64,000 nucleotides of DNA, taken from the NCBI GenBank assembly GCA_034231615.1, contig CM067310.1, positions 6,599,010-6,663,009 on the forward strand. The letters run 5' to 3'. Both the position numbers and the translations under genes were made by a program. Positions 55,366 to 64,000 of this stretch are shown in pieces. The notes beneath the pieces are model-generated. The model worked only from the letters and a program-made list of their open reading frames with translations, did no database searches and had not been told where the DNA came from. The stretch's first letter is position 1. Every line of letters starts with the position of its first letter. Source of the stretch: Meghimatium bilineatum. Its lineage: Eukaryota; Mollusca; Gastropoda; Stylommatophora; Philomycidae.

Positions 55366-55799
55366 CCATATTATAATTAGCCAAATTGAACCCGTTCCTC
55401 TTCGTCCAAATGCTGTCCTCTAGCGCCCTGTTTAAATCGGCGCTGACGTAGAAACACTCTGCAGAAACAAATTTAGAAATAAATAAACACTCAAATAATG
55501 AATATCCATCGATTCAAATGTAAACATTTCAAGTAAACAATTTTTTTGAAATCGTGTCCAACAATAAATATAAGATCTGCTAGCTCACTGAAAATCATCC
55601 TTCTGAAGTGAATCAATAACATTCCACAAGATTTTCATTGATCACTTTGTGTAGACTTTGTGTCGGCAGCCAATACCAATCACGGAAACAGTTAAATATA
55701 GTCACTTTCGCGGATTACACCAGTGAGTGACCAACCCTTATATTATCAATGGGCTTGGTTTGTATCAATTTGGAAAGATATAACTCTTCGGGAAATCAA
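55366..55799. other. Unassigned
   Basis: No feature recognised. Confidence 0.35.
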
Positions 55800-56305
55800 G
55801 GCTCATGAGAAGGTTATTATTATCTGAACATATTACAAACAAGTTAAAAATGAGAATTATAAAATGCTACATCTATTCCATATTAATGTATGGCTCAGAA
55901 ACATGGACCTAAATAAACAATTAGAAGACAAAATTTATGTCTTTGAGATGTGGGTATATAGGAGAATAGGGAGAACATTATGGAAAGAGAAGAAAACAAA
56001 TAAAGAGGTGCTAAAGACACTTAATATGAAGAAATAACTACTAAGAGAAATAAAGATCAGGCAAATACAATTATTTGGACACATTAAAAGACATGACTCC
56101 TTATTGAAGACCTTACTTGAGGGTAAAGTCAAAGTGAAGCGAGTAAGAGGTAGGCAGGGATACAAGTGGGAGAGTAACATCACACGATGGACAGGTTAGT
56201 CTAGCGGAGTGAACCACCAAGACAAGAGACAGGAGATGTTGGAGATACTTTGCAGCCAACCTTCGTTGCGGAGACGGCACTTAATGATGATGATGATGAT
56301 GTTCG
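55800..56305 (+). mobile_element. LINE family 1, C-terminal region to 3' end
   Basis: LKMRIIKCYIYSILMYGSET-W, then (shifted) IKIRQIQLFGHIKRHDSLLK, GRQGYKWESNITRWTG, and LRCGDGT with a stop, followed by an (ATG)n tail at 56284-56302. This is the fullest family 1 copy and ties the 1.6-kb (RT thumb) and 16.3/38.2-kb (3' end) fragments to one family. Confidence 0.82.
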
Positions 56306-56334
56306 CCATAAACAGCCGAAGCCGACCAATGAAA

Positions 56335-56530
56335 AACAGCCGAACGTTTTGCTGTGGGTTGGCAGTCCCATCCAAGTGGGTGGGGAGGGGGGAGTGGCAC
56401 AGAAACCACGTTAAAGTTGGATGTGTTCGGTTGAAAGGTGTACATATCGCAGACTAGCTGTAAACTATGACACCGTGCATTCCGGACTTTACATTTTGCT
56501 AAACTGCAGGAATTTTAGAACAAACATAGA
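56335..56530 (+). mobile_element. SINE B, diverged
   Basis: GGTTGGCAGTCCCATCC, GTTGGATGTGTTCGGTTGAA, GACACCGTGCATTCCG, CTGCAGGAATTTTAGAACAA. Confidence 0.72.
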
Positions 56531-56756
56531 AAGAGAAATATCAATAAAAGGTAGTACTGCTAGTAGAACAGAATGAAAATAATACTCACGTGAGAGACAG
56601 GTAATGACGTTCTACTAACAACTAACAGTAACACACTATCACTGTCGGATGCCTACATGAACTAATATATTATACACAACAAAACACAGAGAAATATGCA
56701 TGTCAAATGGATTAGATATTTTAATATCTTTGAAAACTGTGACATCATATCTCGAG

Positions 56757-56829
56757 GTTTCCGTAGTGTAGTGGTTATCACATCCGCCTAACACGCGGAA
56801 GGTCCTGGGTTCAAGCCCCAGCGGAAACA
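56757..56829 (+). tRNA. tRNA-Val (anticodon AAC)
   Basis: A 73-nt gene with all arms paired: acceptor GTTTCCG/CGGAAAC plus discriminator A; anticodon stem TCCGC/GCGGA around loop CTAACAC (anticodon AAC); T stem CTGGG/CCCAG with TTCAAGC loop. The internal Pol III promoter is intact (A box TAGTGTAGTGG, B box GGTTCAAGCCC). No intron, no CCA. From memory, only a few positions differ from the animal tRNA-Val(AAC) consensus, unlike the decayed SINE heads nearby. Probably functional. Confidence 0.96.
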
Positions 56830-56835
56830 TTTTTT
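56830..56835 (+). terminator. RNA polymerase III terminator of tRNA-Val
   Basis: Six T residues start directly after the discriminator base, with a further T-rich stretch to 56843. Confidence 0.88.
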
Positions 56836-57069
56836 ATTTCTTCTAAAAGAAATTTGCCTTAATTTATTTTTAATTTTCATTCATTCCCTGTTACCTCCTT
56901 TACCTCCTGTTTATTATATCTTTCATTAAATATTCATTAGTAACCATTTCTTTTCCAGGATCAGTTAATTAGTTAGGGCCTCTGTGTTCGTTGGATATAA
57001 TCAATAGGCTATCACTTTGAATGGATGTATCAAAATATTTCATCTTTTTCTTTTAAAGATTCTCTAAAG

Positions 57070-57180
57070 CAGTGGTTCCCAACGTCGGCCCTATGGTCTC
57101 CCTAAGACTTGAAGGTAAGCCACACAGAAATAATTTAGTGGGAACAAACCCGTCCACCGGAATGTAACAACAGGAATGAT
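57070..57180 (+). mobile_element. hAT-like terminus fragment
   Basis: CAGTGGTTCCCAACGTCGGC resembles hAT Charlie-type ends. The right end is not found; a tandem array follows. Confidence 0.45.
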
Positions 57181-57199
57181 AGCTCGCAAAATGTATAGC

Positions 57200-58397
57200 T
57201 AGTTAGTTAGTTAGTTTGTTGATTGGTTGGTTGGTTGGTTAGTTAGTTAGTTTGTTGATTGGTTGGTTGGTTAGTTAGTTAGTTTGTTGAGTGGTTGGTT
57301 AGTTAGTTAGTTAGTTAGTTTGTTTGTTGATTGGTTGGTTAGTTAGTTAGTTAGTTTGTTGATTGGTTGGTTAGTTAGTTAGTTAGTTAGTTGATTGGTT
57401 GGTTAGTTAGTTAGTTAGTTAGTTTGTTGATTGGTTGGTTAGTTAGTTAGTTAGTTTGTTGATTGGTTGGTTAGTTAGTTAGTTAGTTAGTTTGTTGATT
57501 GGTTAGTTAGTTAGTTAGTTAGTTAGTTTGTTGATTGGTTGGTTAGTTAGTTAGTTTGTTGATTGGTTGGTTAGTTAGTTAGTTAGTTTGTTGATTGGTT
57601 GGTTAGTTAGTTAGTTTGTTGATTGGTTGGTTAGTTAGTTAGTTTGTTGATTGGTTGGTTAGTTAGTTAGTTTGTTGATTGGTTGGTTAGTTAGTTAGTT
57701 TGTTGATTGGTTGGTTAGTTAGTTAGTTTGTTGATTGGTTGGTTAGTTAGTTATTTAGTTTGTTGATTGGTTGGTTAGTTAGTTAGTTAGTTTGTTGATT
57801 GGTTGGTTAGTTAGTTAGTTTGTTGATTGGTTGGTTAGTTAGTTAGTTAGTTTGTTGATTGGTTGGTTAGTTAGTTAGTTAGTTTGTTGATTGGTTGGTT
57901 AGTTAGTTAGTTAGTTTGTTGATTGGTTGGTTAGTTAGTTAGTTTGTTGATTGGTTGGTTAGTTAGTTAGTTTGTTGATTGGTTGGTTAGTTAGTTAGTT
58001 TGTTGATTGGTTGGTTAGTTAGTTAGTTAGTTAGTTTGTTGATTGGTTGGTTAGTTAGTTAGTTAGTTTGTTGATTGGTTGGTTAGTTAGTTAGTTAGTT
58101 TGTTGATTGGTTAGTTAGTTAGTTAGTTTGTTGATTGGTTGGTTAGTTAGTTAGTTAGTTTGTTGATTGGTTGGTTAGTTAGTTAGTTAGTTTGTTGATT
58201 GGTTGGTTAGTTAGTTAGTTAGTTTGTTGATTGGTTGGTTAGTTAGTTAGTTAGTTTGTTGATTGGTTAGTTAGTTAGTTAGTTAGTTTGTTGATTGGTT
58301 AGTTAGTTAGTTAGTTAGTTAGTTTGTTGATTGGTTGGTTAGTTAGTTAGTTAGTTTGTTGATTGGTTGGTTAGTTAGTTAGTTAGTTTGTTGATTG

Positions 58398-58432
<35 letters not shown>

Positions 58433-58433
58433 G
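57200..58433. repeat. 1.23-kb TTAG/TTGG array, C-free plus strand
   Basis: Units (TTAG)2-6 TTTGTTGATTGGTTGG of 24-36 bp, about 42 in all. No C occurs on the plus strand between about 57200 and 58433. Length variation is mostly in the number of TTAG steps. Confidence 0.96.
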
Positions 58434-58679
58434 TCGCATCAACATCACTGCAAACTGGACACTTCGATAGTTTCTCAGATCTCTCCCTGATTGTATCCGC
58501 CATCACACTTCTGCTGACAGTACCGGTCATATGCTGGTTGACCATCATTCTTCTGCGCCCTTTAAAATGTTTACTTCAAGCAACACCACATTACAATCCC
58601 TGATCTTTAATCCTGGCCATTGAAAAGGAATCATCATCCACATTAGTCTCACTCTCGCGTGTTATATCTCTTCAGGAAT
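58434..58679. other. Unassigned
   Basis: No feature recognised in this short, more GC-balanced stretch. Confidence 0.3.
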
Positions 58680-58838
58680 TCTACTTCTTCCTCGCGTTCA
58701 TTCTCAAACTCCCGCTGGATCTAGCAGGACCATGGTCCTACTTATATTTAGAGCAGCATGTAGTCCAGAGAATGGAAATGCTTTGTGTTGCTGTTTTATT
58801 TGCGCCAATGGCCCGACACATCCGTCTTCGGTGGATTA
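58680..58838 (-). mobile_element. SINE C
   Basis: CGCGTTCATTCTCAAACTCC, AGCAGGACCATGGTCCTAC, GTCCAGAGAATGGAAATGCT, GCGCCAATGGCCCGACACAT, CCGTCTTCGG in order. Confidence 0.87.
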
Positions 58839-59130
58839 AGGAGTTCAAAACGTTAGCTCGATCCATTGCCCTATCGTCCTGAGCCACAATCGCGCATGAT
58901 GCTAGTAGATCCGCTCTTTCATTGCCTCGAACATCCACATGTCCCGGCACGAAAATAAATATAACCACTTTCAGCCTCGCCTTTCTCAAGGTTTCAATCT
59001 ACTGTTCGCGAACAAGACCCACTTGTACCTTCCTAATCATACTCATAGAGTCACTCAAGATGCAGACCTGCGTTACCTTCTGTGTGCATACCCATTCAAA
59101 TACCCTTGTCACCGCCATTGTCTCCATGGT
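58839..59130 (-). mobile_element. I-like LINE RNase H fragment
   Basis: The minus strand encodes TRVFEWVCTQKVTQVCILSD-S, MIRKVQVGLVREQ, a stop, then LRKARLKVVIFIFVPGHVDV-R, GNERADLLASCAIV and DRAMDRANVLNSL. The SDS and PGH-x-GNERAD motifs are those of the RNase H domain of I-superfamily elements, different in sequence from the 21.6-kb element. It abuts the 5' end of SINE C. Confidence 0.82.
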
Positions 59131-59311
59131 CATACTATCCTGTTTATTATTATTATTTAGCACCCTACTTTACAGCTTGGTTGAGACAGTGTGATTTGAT
59201 ATTTGCTACTCTCACAAACCAGTGCGTATTATAACTTAAAATCAATCTAGTATGCCAATAAATATAAATTGGTGGGCCTGATTTGAACCGCGGGCCGTAT
59301 TTATGCAACAT

Positions 59312-59478
59312 CTACTTCTTCTGTGTTGGTTCTCAAAATCATGCGATTAGCAGGATGTAATCCGAGCAACGGGATGTGTTCTCTCATGATATACTGTCTA
59401 GCTGGGATATATGCGCCTATCGACATCACATCTGACTTCAGAATGGCTTCTGTGTCACTTCGATTCTGCATGGAATAT
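59312..59478 (-). mobile_element. SINE B 3' fragment, diverged
   Basis: ATTAGCAGGATGTAATCCGA, ATATGCGCCTATCGACATCA and CTGACTTCAGAATGGCTTCT follow B in order. Confidence 0.65.
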
Positions 59479-59499
59479 AAAGCCAACTGCACCCTAACT

Positions 59500-59870
59500 A
59501 CTGAAGTTTGGTCAGACTTCAAATCAAACACAGTTGTCAGACAAGAATCAAAACACGAATATGTGTCCATCTATATTAGAAATCGTCGCTGGAATTACAT
59601 CGGACACGTACTACAAATGGATACTGAAAGACTCCCCTGTCAAGCTTTGATATGGTCACCAAAGGGCAAGTCAAAACGAGGAAGACCACAAGAAACTTTA
59701 CGAAGAACTATTACAAGGGAACGTTTCACCATCGGTATCAGAAACAATGAAGATCTGAAGCAAATTGCAGTGAAACGAGAGACATGGAAATCTATGACAT
59801 CCGCCCTATGTGCCGTTGTTGGTCCTAGAGGAATAACTAAAGCACCCAAAGTCTCCTTGACATGTATAAC
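59500..59870 (+). mobile_element. LINE family 2 C-terminal region
   Basis: Open plus frame: VWSDFKSNTVVRQE, YIRNRRWNYIGHVLQMDTER, SPKGKSKRGRPQETLRRTI, NNEDLKQIAVKRETWKSMTS-ALCA. Colinear with 46964-47520 but 5'-truncated further. The frame runs on to 59946 into unrelated sequence. Confidence 0.83.
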
Positions 59871-60061
59871 CGTTAACTGTGTCGTTATTATTTGCCCCAC
59901 TTTTAACCCGGTCGACACACTAACGCCAACTTTTCTTATGATTTAAGCCTGCTACATTCTTCATGCAATCCTACAACATCATCAAACAAGGTGTAAAAAT
60001 GTCTACTTGTTGATTAGTTCAAGGTGAAGGTGGATACATTACAATGAGTGTCACGATACAT

Positions 60062-60867
60062 CGATGGGACAGTTCAATCTATGTACACGCTGTGTCTCTT
60101 ATTTGCCTTGCGGCGACATAAGTGGAAGAGTTCTCTGGAGTTGGCCTTCCTGTGTGCTGTTTGTAAGCTTGTTCCTGTGGTTTCTTTGATTTCTGTGATC
60201 CATCTTTTACATGTTCTGCCTCTGGCTTTATAGCCATTATGTCTATGTGTCATGACCATCTGTGGCATGTTATCTATTGTCAGTCTGAAAGCATGTGAAA
60301 CTCACTTGATTTGTTGTCTTTTGATGTGTTCCAATACTGATATTGTTTTGGTTATCTGTCTGATGTTATCGTTTCTAATTCTATCTCTCAATGACACTCC
60401 AGTATTCTTCATAGAAGTGTCATTTCTGTTGTCACTATTTTTCTTTTGTCTTGTGCTGTCATTATCCAGGTTTGGTACTGGTAGCATAGTGATGGAATAA
60501 TAATAGTCTTATATAATGCAACTTTAGTGTCTATGTTTACATTTTTGTTCTTAAAAATACGTGTCATCTGTTCCAGGATCTGGTATGTTGTGTTGCATCT
60601 ATTTTGTATCTCTTTACTGGTTTTCCCTTCACTCGTTATAATGCTTCCTAAGTAAGTGAACTCATGTACCTGTTTAAGGTGTTTATCATCGATGGAGATA
60701 GTGATATTTCTTTCTTTCTTTGCTATTGCCATTATTTTGGTCTTTTCAATATTAATCTTTATGTTGAATTTTTTACATATTTTGTGGAGTCTGTTCATAT
60801 GATCTTGCAATTGTTCTTCTGGTGTCGCTATTAGTACTTGGTCGTCGACAGTATGACCGTTATGCAA
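60062..60867 (-). mobile_element. LINE family 3, RT palm to C-terminus
   Basis: The minus strand encodes VDDQVLIATPEEQLQDHMNR (palm xxDD), NIKINIEKTKIMAI, FTYLGSIITSEG, IIIPSLCYQYQTW. After a frameshift near 60415 come VSLRDRIRNDNIRQITKTIS and IKRQQIK, a TGA near 60302, then GYKARGRTCKRWITEIKETT. This is the most complete family 3 copy here. One shift and one in-frame stop make it inactive. It is 5'-truncated within the palm. Confidence 0.87.
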
Positions 60868-60934
60868 AGAAACTAGTTATATATAAAAGGATTTGTATGA
60901 AGAAAGAAACCCTTCAAATCCCTGCTATCGTATT

Positions 60935-61080
60935 GAATGTCTTGACAAAATCACAACTTTGTATGGGATTGTGGTTGGTCAAGTACAGAAAACATGTTTA
61001 CTTGAGTTGCAAGGCGATTCGGTACCGCTAGAACAAACCTGGTTTAATTCAATGCCAGCCTTAAAATTTTCTAAAGCATT
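60935..61080 (+). mobile_element. SINE F
   Basis: GTCTTGACAAAATCACAACT, GGTTGGTCAAGTACAGAAAA, GCAAGGCGATTCGGTACCGC and CCTGGTTTAATTC in order. Confidence 0.72.
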
Positions 61081-61344
61081 AGGAACCATCCGAAAAGCCG
61101 AATAAAACAGAATATTAGAGAGCTAATGAACATGCAGGCCTTTCTCCAAAATAAAAACGTGCGCTTATTCCAAAACTGCGTTACCTATTGCTGCTTATTT
61201 GATGCGATTGGTTACTTATACTTCGCATTTGTCAAACTGTCAATACTGCATTGTTCTCGGGAAAAAAAACACCTGGTCCTTACCGGGGACCGAACACTGA
61301 ACATTACCGGCGTAAGACCAACGCTCTAATCTGAAAAAGGGCGT

Positions 61345-62075
61345 ATAAATATAACATTACATCAACGGTTCCCAGTACGTGGTATATGTCTTCCAACGGT
61401 TCCCAGTAAGGGGTATATGTCTTCCAACGGTTCTCAGTAAGGGGTATATGTATTCCAACGGTTCTCAGTAAGGGGAATATGTCTTCCAATGGTTCTCAGT
61501 AAGGGGAATATGTCTCTTAGCGGTTCTCAGCAAGGGGTATATGTCTCTCAAAGGTTCTCAGTAAGGGGTATATGTCTCCTAGCTGTTCCCAGTAAGTGGT
61601 ATATGTGTCTCAACGGTTCTCAGTAAGTGGTATATGTGTCTCAACGGTTCTCAGTAAGGGGTATATGTGTCTCAACGGTTCTCAGTAAGGGGTATATGTC
61701 TTCCAATGGTTCTCAGTAAGGGGTATATGTCTTCTAATGGTTCTCAGTAAGGGGTATATGTCTTCCAATGGTTCTCAGTAAGGAGTATATGTCTTCCAAT
61801 GGTTCTCAGTAAGGGGTATATGTCTCCCAGCTGTTCCCAGTAAGTGGTATATGTGTCTCAGCGGTTCTCAGTAAGGGGTATATGTCTCTCAATGTTCTCA
61901 GTAACGGGTATATGTCTTCCAACGGTTTTCAGTAAGGGATCTATGCCTCTTGGAGGTTCTCAGTAAGGGGCTTATGTCTTCCAACGGTCCTCAGTAAGGG
62001 GTACATGTCTCAAAGGTTCTTAGTAAGGAGTATATGTCTCTCGGCGGTTCTCAGTAAGGGGTATATGTCTCCCAA
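61345..62075. repeat. 31-bp minisatellite, about 23 units
   Basis: GGTTCTCAGTAAGGGGTATA plus TGTCTTCCAAC. Subtypes (TGTGTCTCAAC, TGTCTCCCAGCTGTTCCC) recur at intervals, suggesting block duplication. Confidence 0.95.
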
Positions 62076-62079
62076 AGGG

Positions 62080-62440
62080 AAATCACCGTGTTTTGTCAGA
62101 AAGTGGACAGAGAAAAACATGCCTGCATACGCTGCAGAAGACTAGTTGATTCCACAGTGAACCTATCTTGGCTAAGTCGACTTTTTGTGTGTTTTTTTCC
62201 ATTGGCTAAGCCGATTTTGTTTGTATTTTTTATTGGCTGATGACTTAAAGTACACGAAAAGTGACCAATGATCTGCTGTATTAGTCAAAAGGTGATGTTG
62301 TATGAGAATATGGTGCATGGCATGTATCAGGTGAAGGATTTGCCTGACTAGAATTAATGATATTTACATATTTACATATTGTCTATTTTCTATTTATTAT
62401 TTTCCGTTATCATCTTAATTTTTTTCTGTTAGTGCACATG
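62080..62440. other. Unassigned; short TTGGCTAAG repeats
   Basis: CTTGGCTAAGTCGACTTTTT and ATTGGCTAAGCCGATTTTG are loosely repeated at 62169-62235. Nothing else recognised. Confidence 0.4.
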
Positions 62441-62444
62441 ATGA

Positions 62445-62695
62445 TGGAGAAGCACAGTGGCCTAGTTGATAGTGAGCTTGCTTATACGTTCGAAACCACG
62501 TCCTAAACACAAATCCGGGTCGTGATTTCTCGCCTGATACGACCGCTCTTACAGTCGATCCAGCATTAAATGAATACCTGACGCATGACTTAGAGAAGGG
62601 AACTGGTCACTCCCACCTAACAGTTACTGCTGCTGGCATACTACACGACGAGTTATGTTTATCCCCGACGGCAAGTTTCTGTTGTAGGACATACC
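62445..62695 (+). mobile_element. SINE E
   Basis: GGCCTAGTTGATAGTGAGCT, CGTTCGAAACCACGTCC, GTCGTGATTTCTCGCCTGA. A 16-bp deletion between A and B boxes relative to the 4.7-kb copy. Confidence 0.8.
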
Positions 62696-62814
62696 TCCAC
62701 CTTCACATGATGGTGGTGGTGATGATGAAGTAATTGCTGTAGATGTAAGAAAGTACGGTAGAACTTGATGTCCCATATACATTCTGACTATAAAGCTAGT
62801 TTTCTCAAATGTAT

Positions 62815-62965
62815 AGAAATTCTTGAGACTAACGGGAATTGAACCAGTCCGTTCTACGGCACCAAATCGCCTAGCAACAATTGCACACGCGTTCTTCCAT
62901 ACTTGACTAACCGCATCTCCAAAAAATGATGCGATTTCATCAAGCCTTTCAAACCGTGCACACAA
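62815..62965 (-). mobile_element. SINE F
   Basis: Minus sense: GAGATGCGGTTAGTCAAGTA, GGCGATTTGGTGCCGTAGAA, GGTTCAATTCCCGTTAGTCT. Best single copy of F here; a short stem CGCATCA...GATGCGG lies upstream. Confidence 0.78.
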
Positions 62966-63044
62966 AGTCACCCGAAGGCACCAATCGAGGCCAATTTAAA
63001 TTGTATTGTTTAAATTCAAATAGTTACGGTGTTTATAGAATCAT

Positions 63045-63155
63045 GATTAATACCGGAAGAGATGCAGGAATACATGTGTAACTGTATCGAAGGAGCGTGA
63101 TTAATACCGGAAGAGATTCAGGAATACATGTGTAACTGTATCGAAGGAGCGTAAT
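63045..63155. repeat. 54-bp tandem duplication
   Basis: GATTAATACCGGAAGAGATG plus CAGGAATACATGTGTAACTGTATCGAAGGAGCGT, two units and a remnant. Confidence 0.9.
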
Positions 63156-63289
63156 TAATACATGTGTAGCTGTAGGGGGGATGTCCTCTTTTTTCTTTCT
63201 TCCTTCTTAGTAATAAATTTCATGTTATATTTTCCTGGGGGGATAAGGAATGATAGCATGGACCAAAAACATAAAGAATACAGCCATCC

Positions 63290-63565
63290 TGAGAGAAATG
63301 AATGTAAAAGAAAACTGACTAAACAGCATGGTTCTTTCCAGAAAACTACAATATGTTCACTATAAACAACGCCATGACAACCTAGAGAACCCTAATGGAC
63401 GGGATAATGTCAGGGAGACTAACACGAGACAGACCAACAAGAAGATGGGCACAAGATATCAAAGACCACCTGAACATGACAGTAACAGAAGAAGGCAGAC
63501 ATACTCAAGATCAACAGAAGTTTCGAAAGTTTGTGATAACCGCTACATCCTGTTCAGGATATGTT
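63290..63565 (+). mobile_element. LINE C-terminal fragment (RPTRRWAQDI type)
   Basis: The plus frame encodes MDGIMSGRLTRDRPTRRWAQ-DIKDHLNM then EGRHTQDQQKFRKFVITATS. Upstream frames give NTAILREMNVK and the HDNLE segment. This is the same architectural region as family 5 but a different family. The open frame continues to 63820 into low-complexity sequence. Confidence 0.7.
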
Positions 63566-63719
63566 GATGTTGATTGGGGATGGATAGAGGACGAATACCT
63601 AAACATCCCTCCCTTTTATATACGAGCTTTACCTTTTAGTGGAGGTCCATACATTATGTCAATAATTAATGGGGTGGTCAATAAAAGTTTGACAGTTGTT
63701 GACAGAGTGGGGGGGGTTG

Positions 63720-64000
63720 GCAACATCACATCGGATATCACAACAACATCCCAACAGTGTATTACAACACACATCACAACAAATATAACAACATCACAAC
63801 ACACATCACAACAAATATAACAACATCACAATAATATTACAACACACGTCACATCATATATCACAACAATATCAAAACAAACATCACATCAATATCCCAC
63901 CATTACAACATCACAACCACATCATAACAATATCACAACATCAGAATATCACATCACAACATGCATCACGACAGATATCCAACAACAGCACAACAACATC
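63720..64000. repeat. Degenerate (ATCACAACA)n repeat, runs off window
   Basis: CATCACAACA / TATAACAACATCACAACA variations to the window end. The plus strand is nearly G-free from about 63780. Confidence 0.88.

Noticed and set aside
57200-58433. Interstitial telomere (TTAGGG-like)
   Set aside because: The motif is TTAG/TTGG with TTTGTTGA linkers. No TTAGGG runs.
62234-62285. Second hammerhead-like string, ATTGG-CTGATGA ... GAAA ... CCAAT
   Set aside because: The outer stem pairs, but stem II is absent and too few bases remain for stem III and the cleavage triplet.

Overview
This window looks like intergenic or intronic, repeat-saturated DNA from an animal, probably a mollusc and perhaps a gastropod. 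The taxonomic call is an inference. It rests on many tRNA-derived SINEs, many degraded non-LTR retrotransposons of types common in molluscan assemblies, hAT and pogo-type MITEs, a Penelope-like fragment and an extreme load of minisatellites (GATA, TTAG and dozens of 15-86 bp arrays). No host protein-coding gene is recognisable. The only ordinary cellular gene I can support is a complete tRNA-Val(AAC) at 56757-56829 with a Pol III terminator.

The best-preserved element is a 4.05-kb non-LTR retrotransposon on the minus strand (21640-25688). It is bounded by an exact 11-bp target-site duplication and sits inside a 46-bp minisatellite. Its single long frame (endonuclease - reverse transcriptase - RNase H - C-terminal Cys/His motif) is broken only by two in-frame TAG codons. 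Its first ~75 nt can be folded by hand into an HDV-like self-cleaving ribozyme topology whose predicted 5' terminus is the TSD boundary. The same 5' leader shares two short modules with the two most abundant SINE-like families here, called B (about 16 copies) and C (about 9 copies). Both families end, like the LINE, in an (AAG)n tail. I suggest a LINE with derived non-autonomous partners.

Layout: 0-5 kb, twin-priming-like SINE A copy, LINE tails, GATA array, SINEs B and E. 5-9 kb, I-like RT remnant interrupted by SINE D and tandem repeats, SINEs B and C. 9-14.5 kb, SINE C with internal expansion, 15-bp satellite-like array, LINE RT remnant. 15-21 kb, hAT and pogo MITEs, LINE C-termini, SINEs. 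21.5-26.6 kb, the LINE in its minisatellite, then a 41-bp array. 27-41 kb, SINE/LINE fragments separated by about 12 minisatellites. 41-46 kb, hAT MITE, 1.2-kb pyrimidine tract, SPIN-like hAT terminus, second internally expanded SINE C. 46-54 kb, LINE fragments, purine tracts, Penelope-like GIY-YIG fragment split by a hAT MITE with perfect 8-bp TSD. 54-64 kb, 53-bp array, LINE, tRNA-Val, 1.2-kb C-free TTAG/TTGG array, LINE pieces and a 31-bp array.

Family letters (SINE A-G) and numbers (LINE 1-5) are labels used only in this annotation. Domain calls are by eye from translated sequence. No database search was run.
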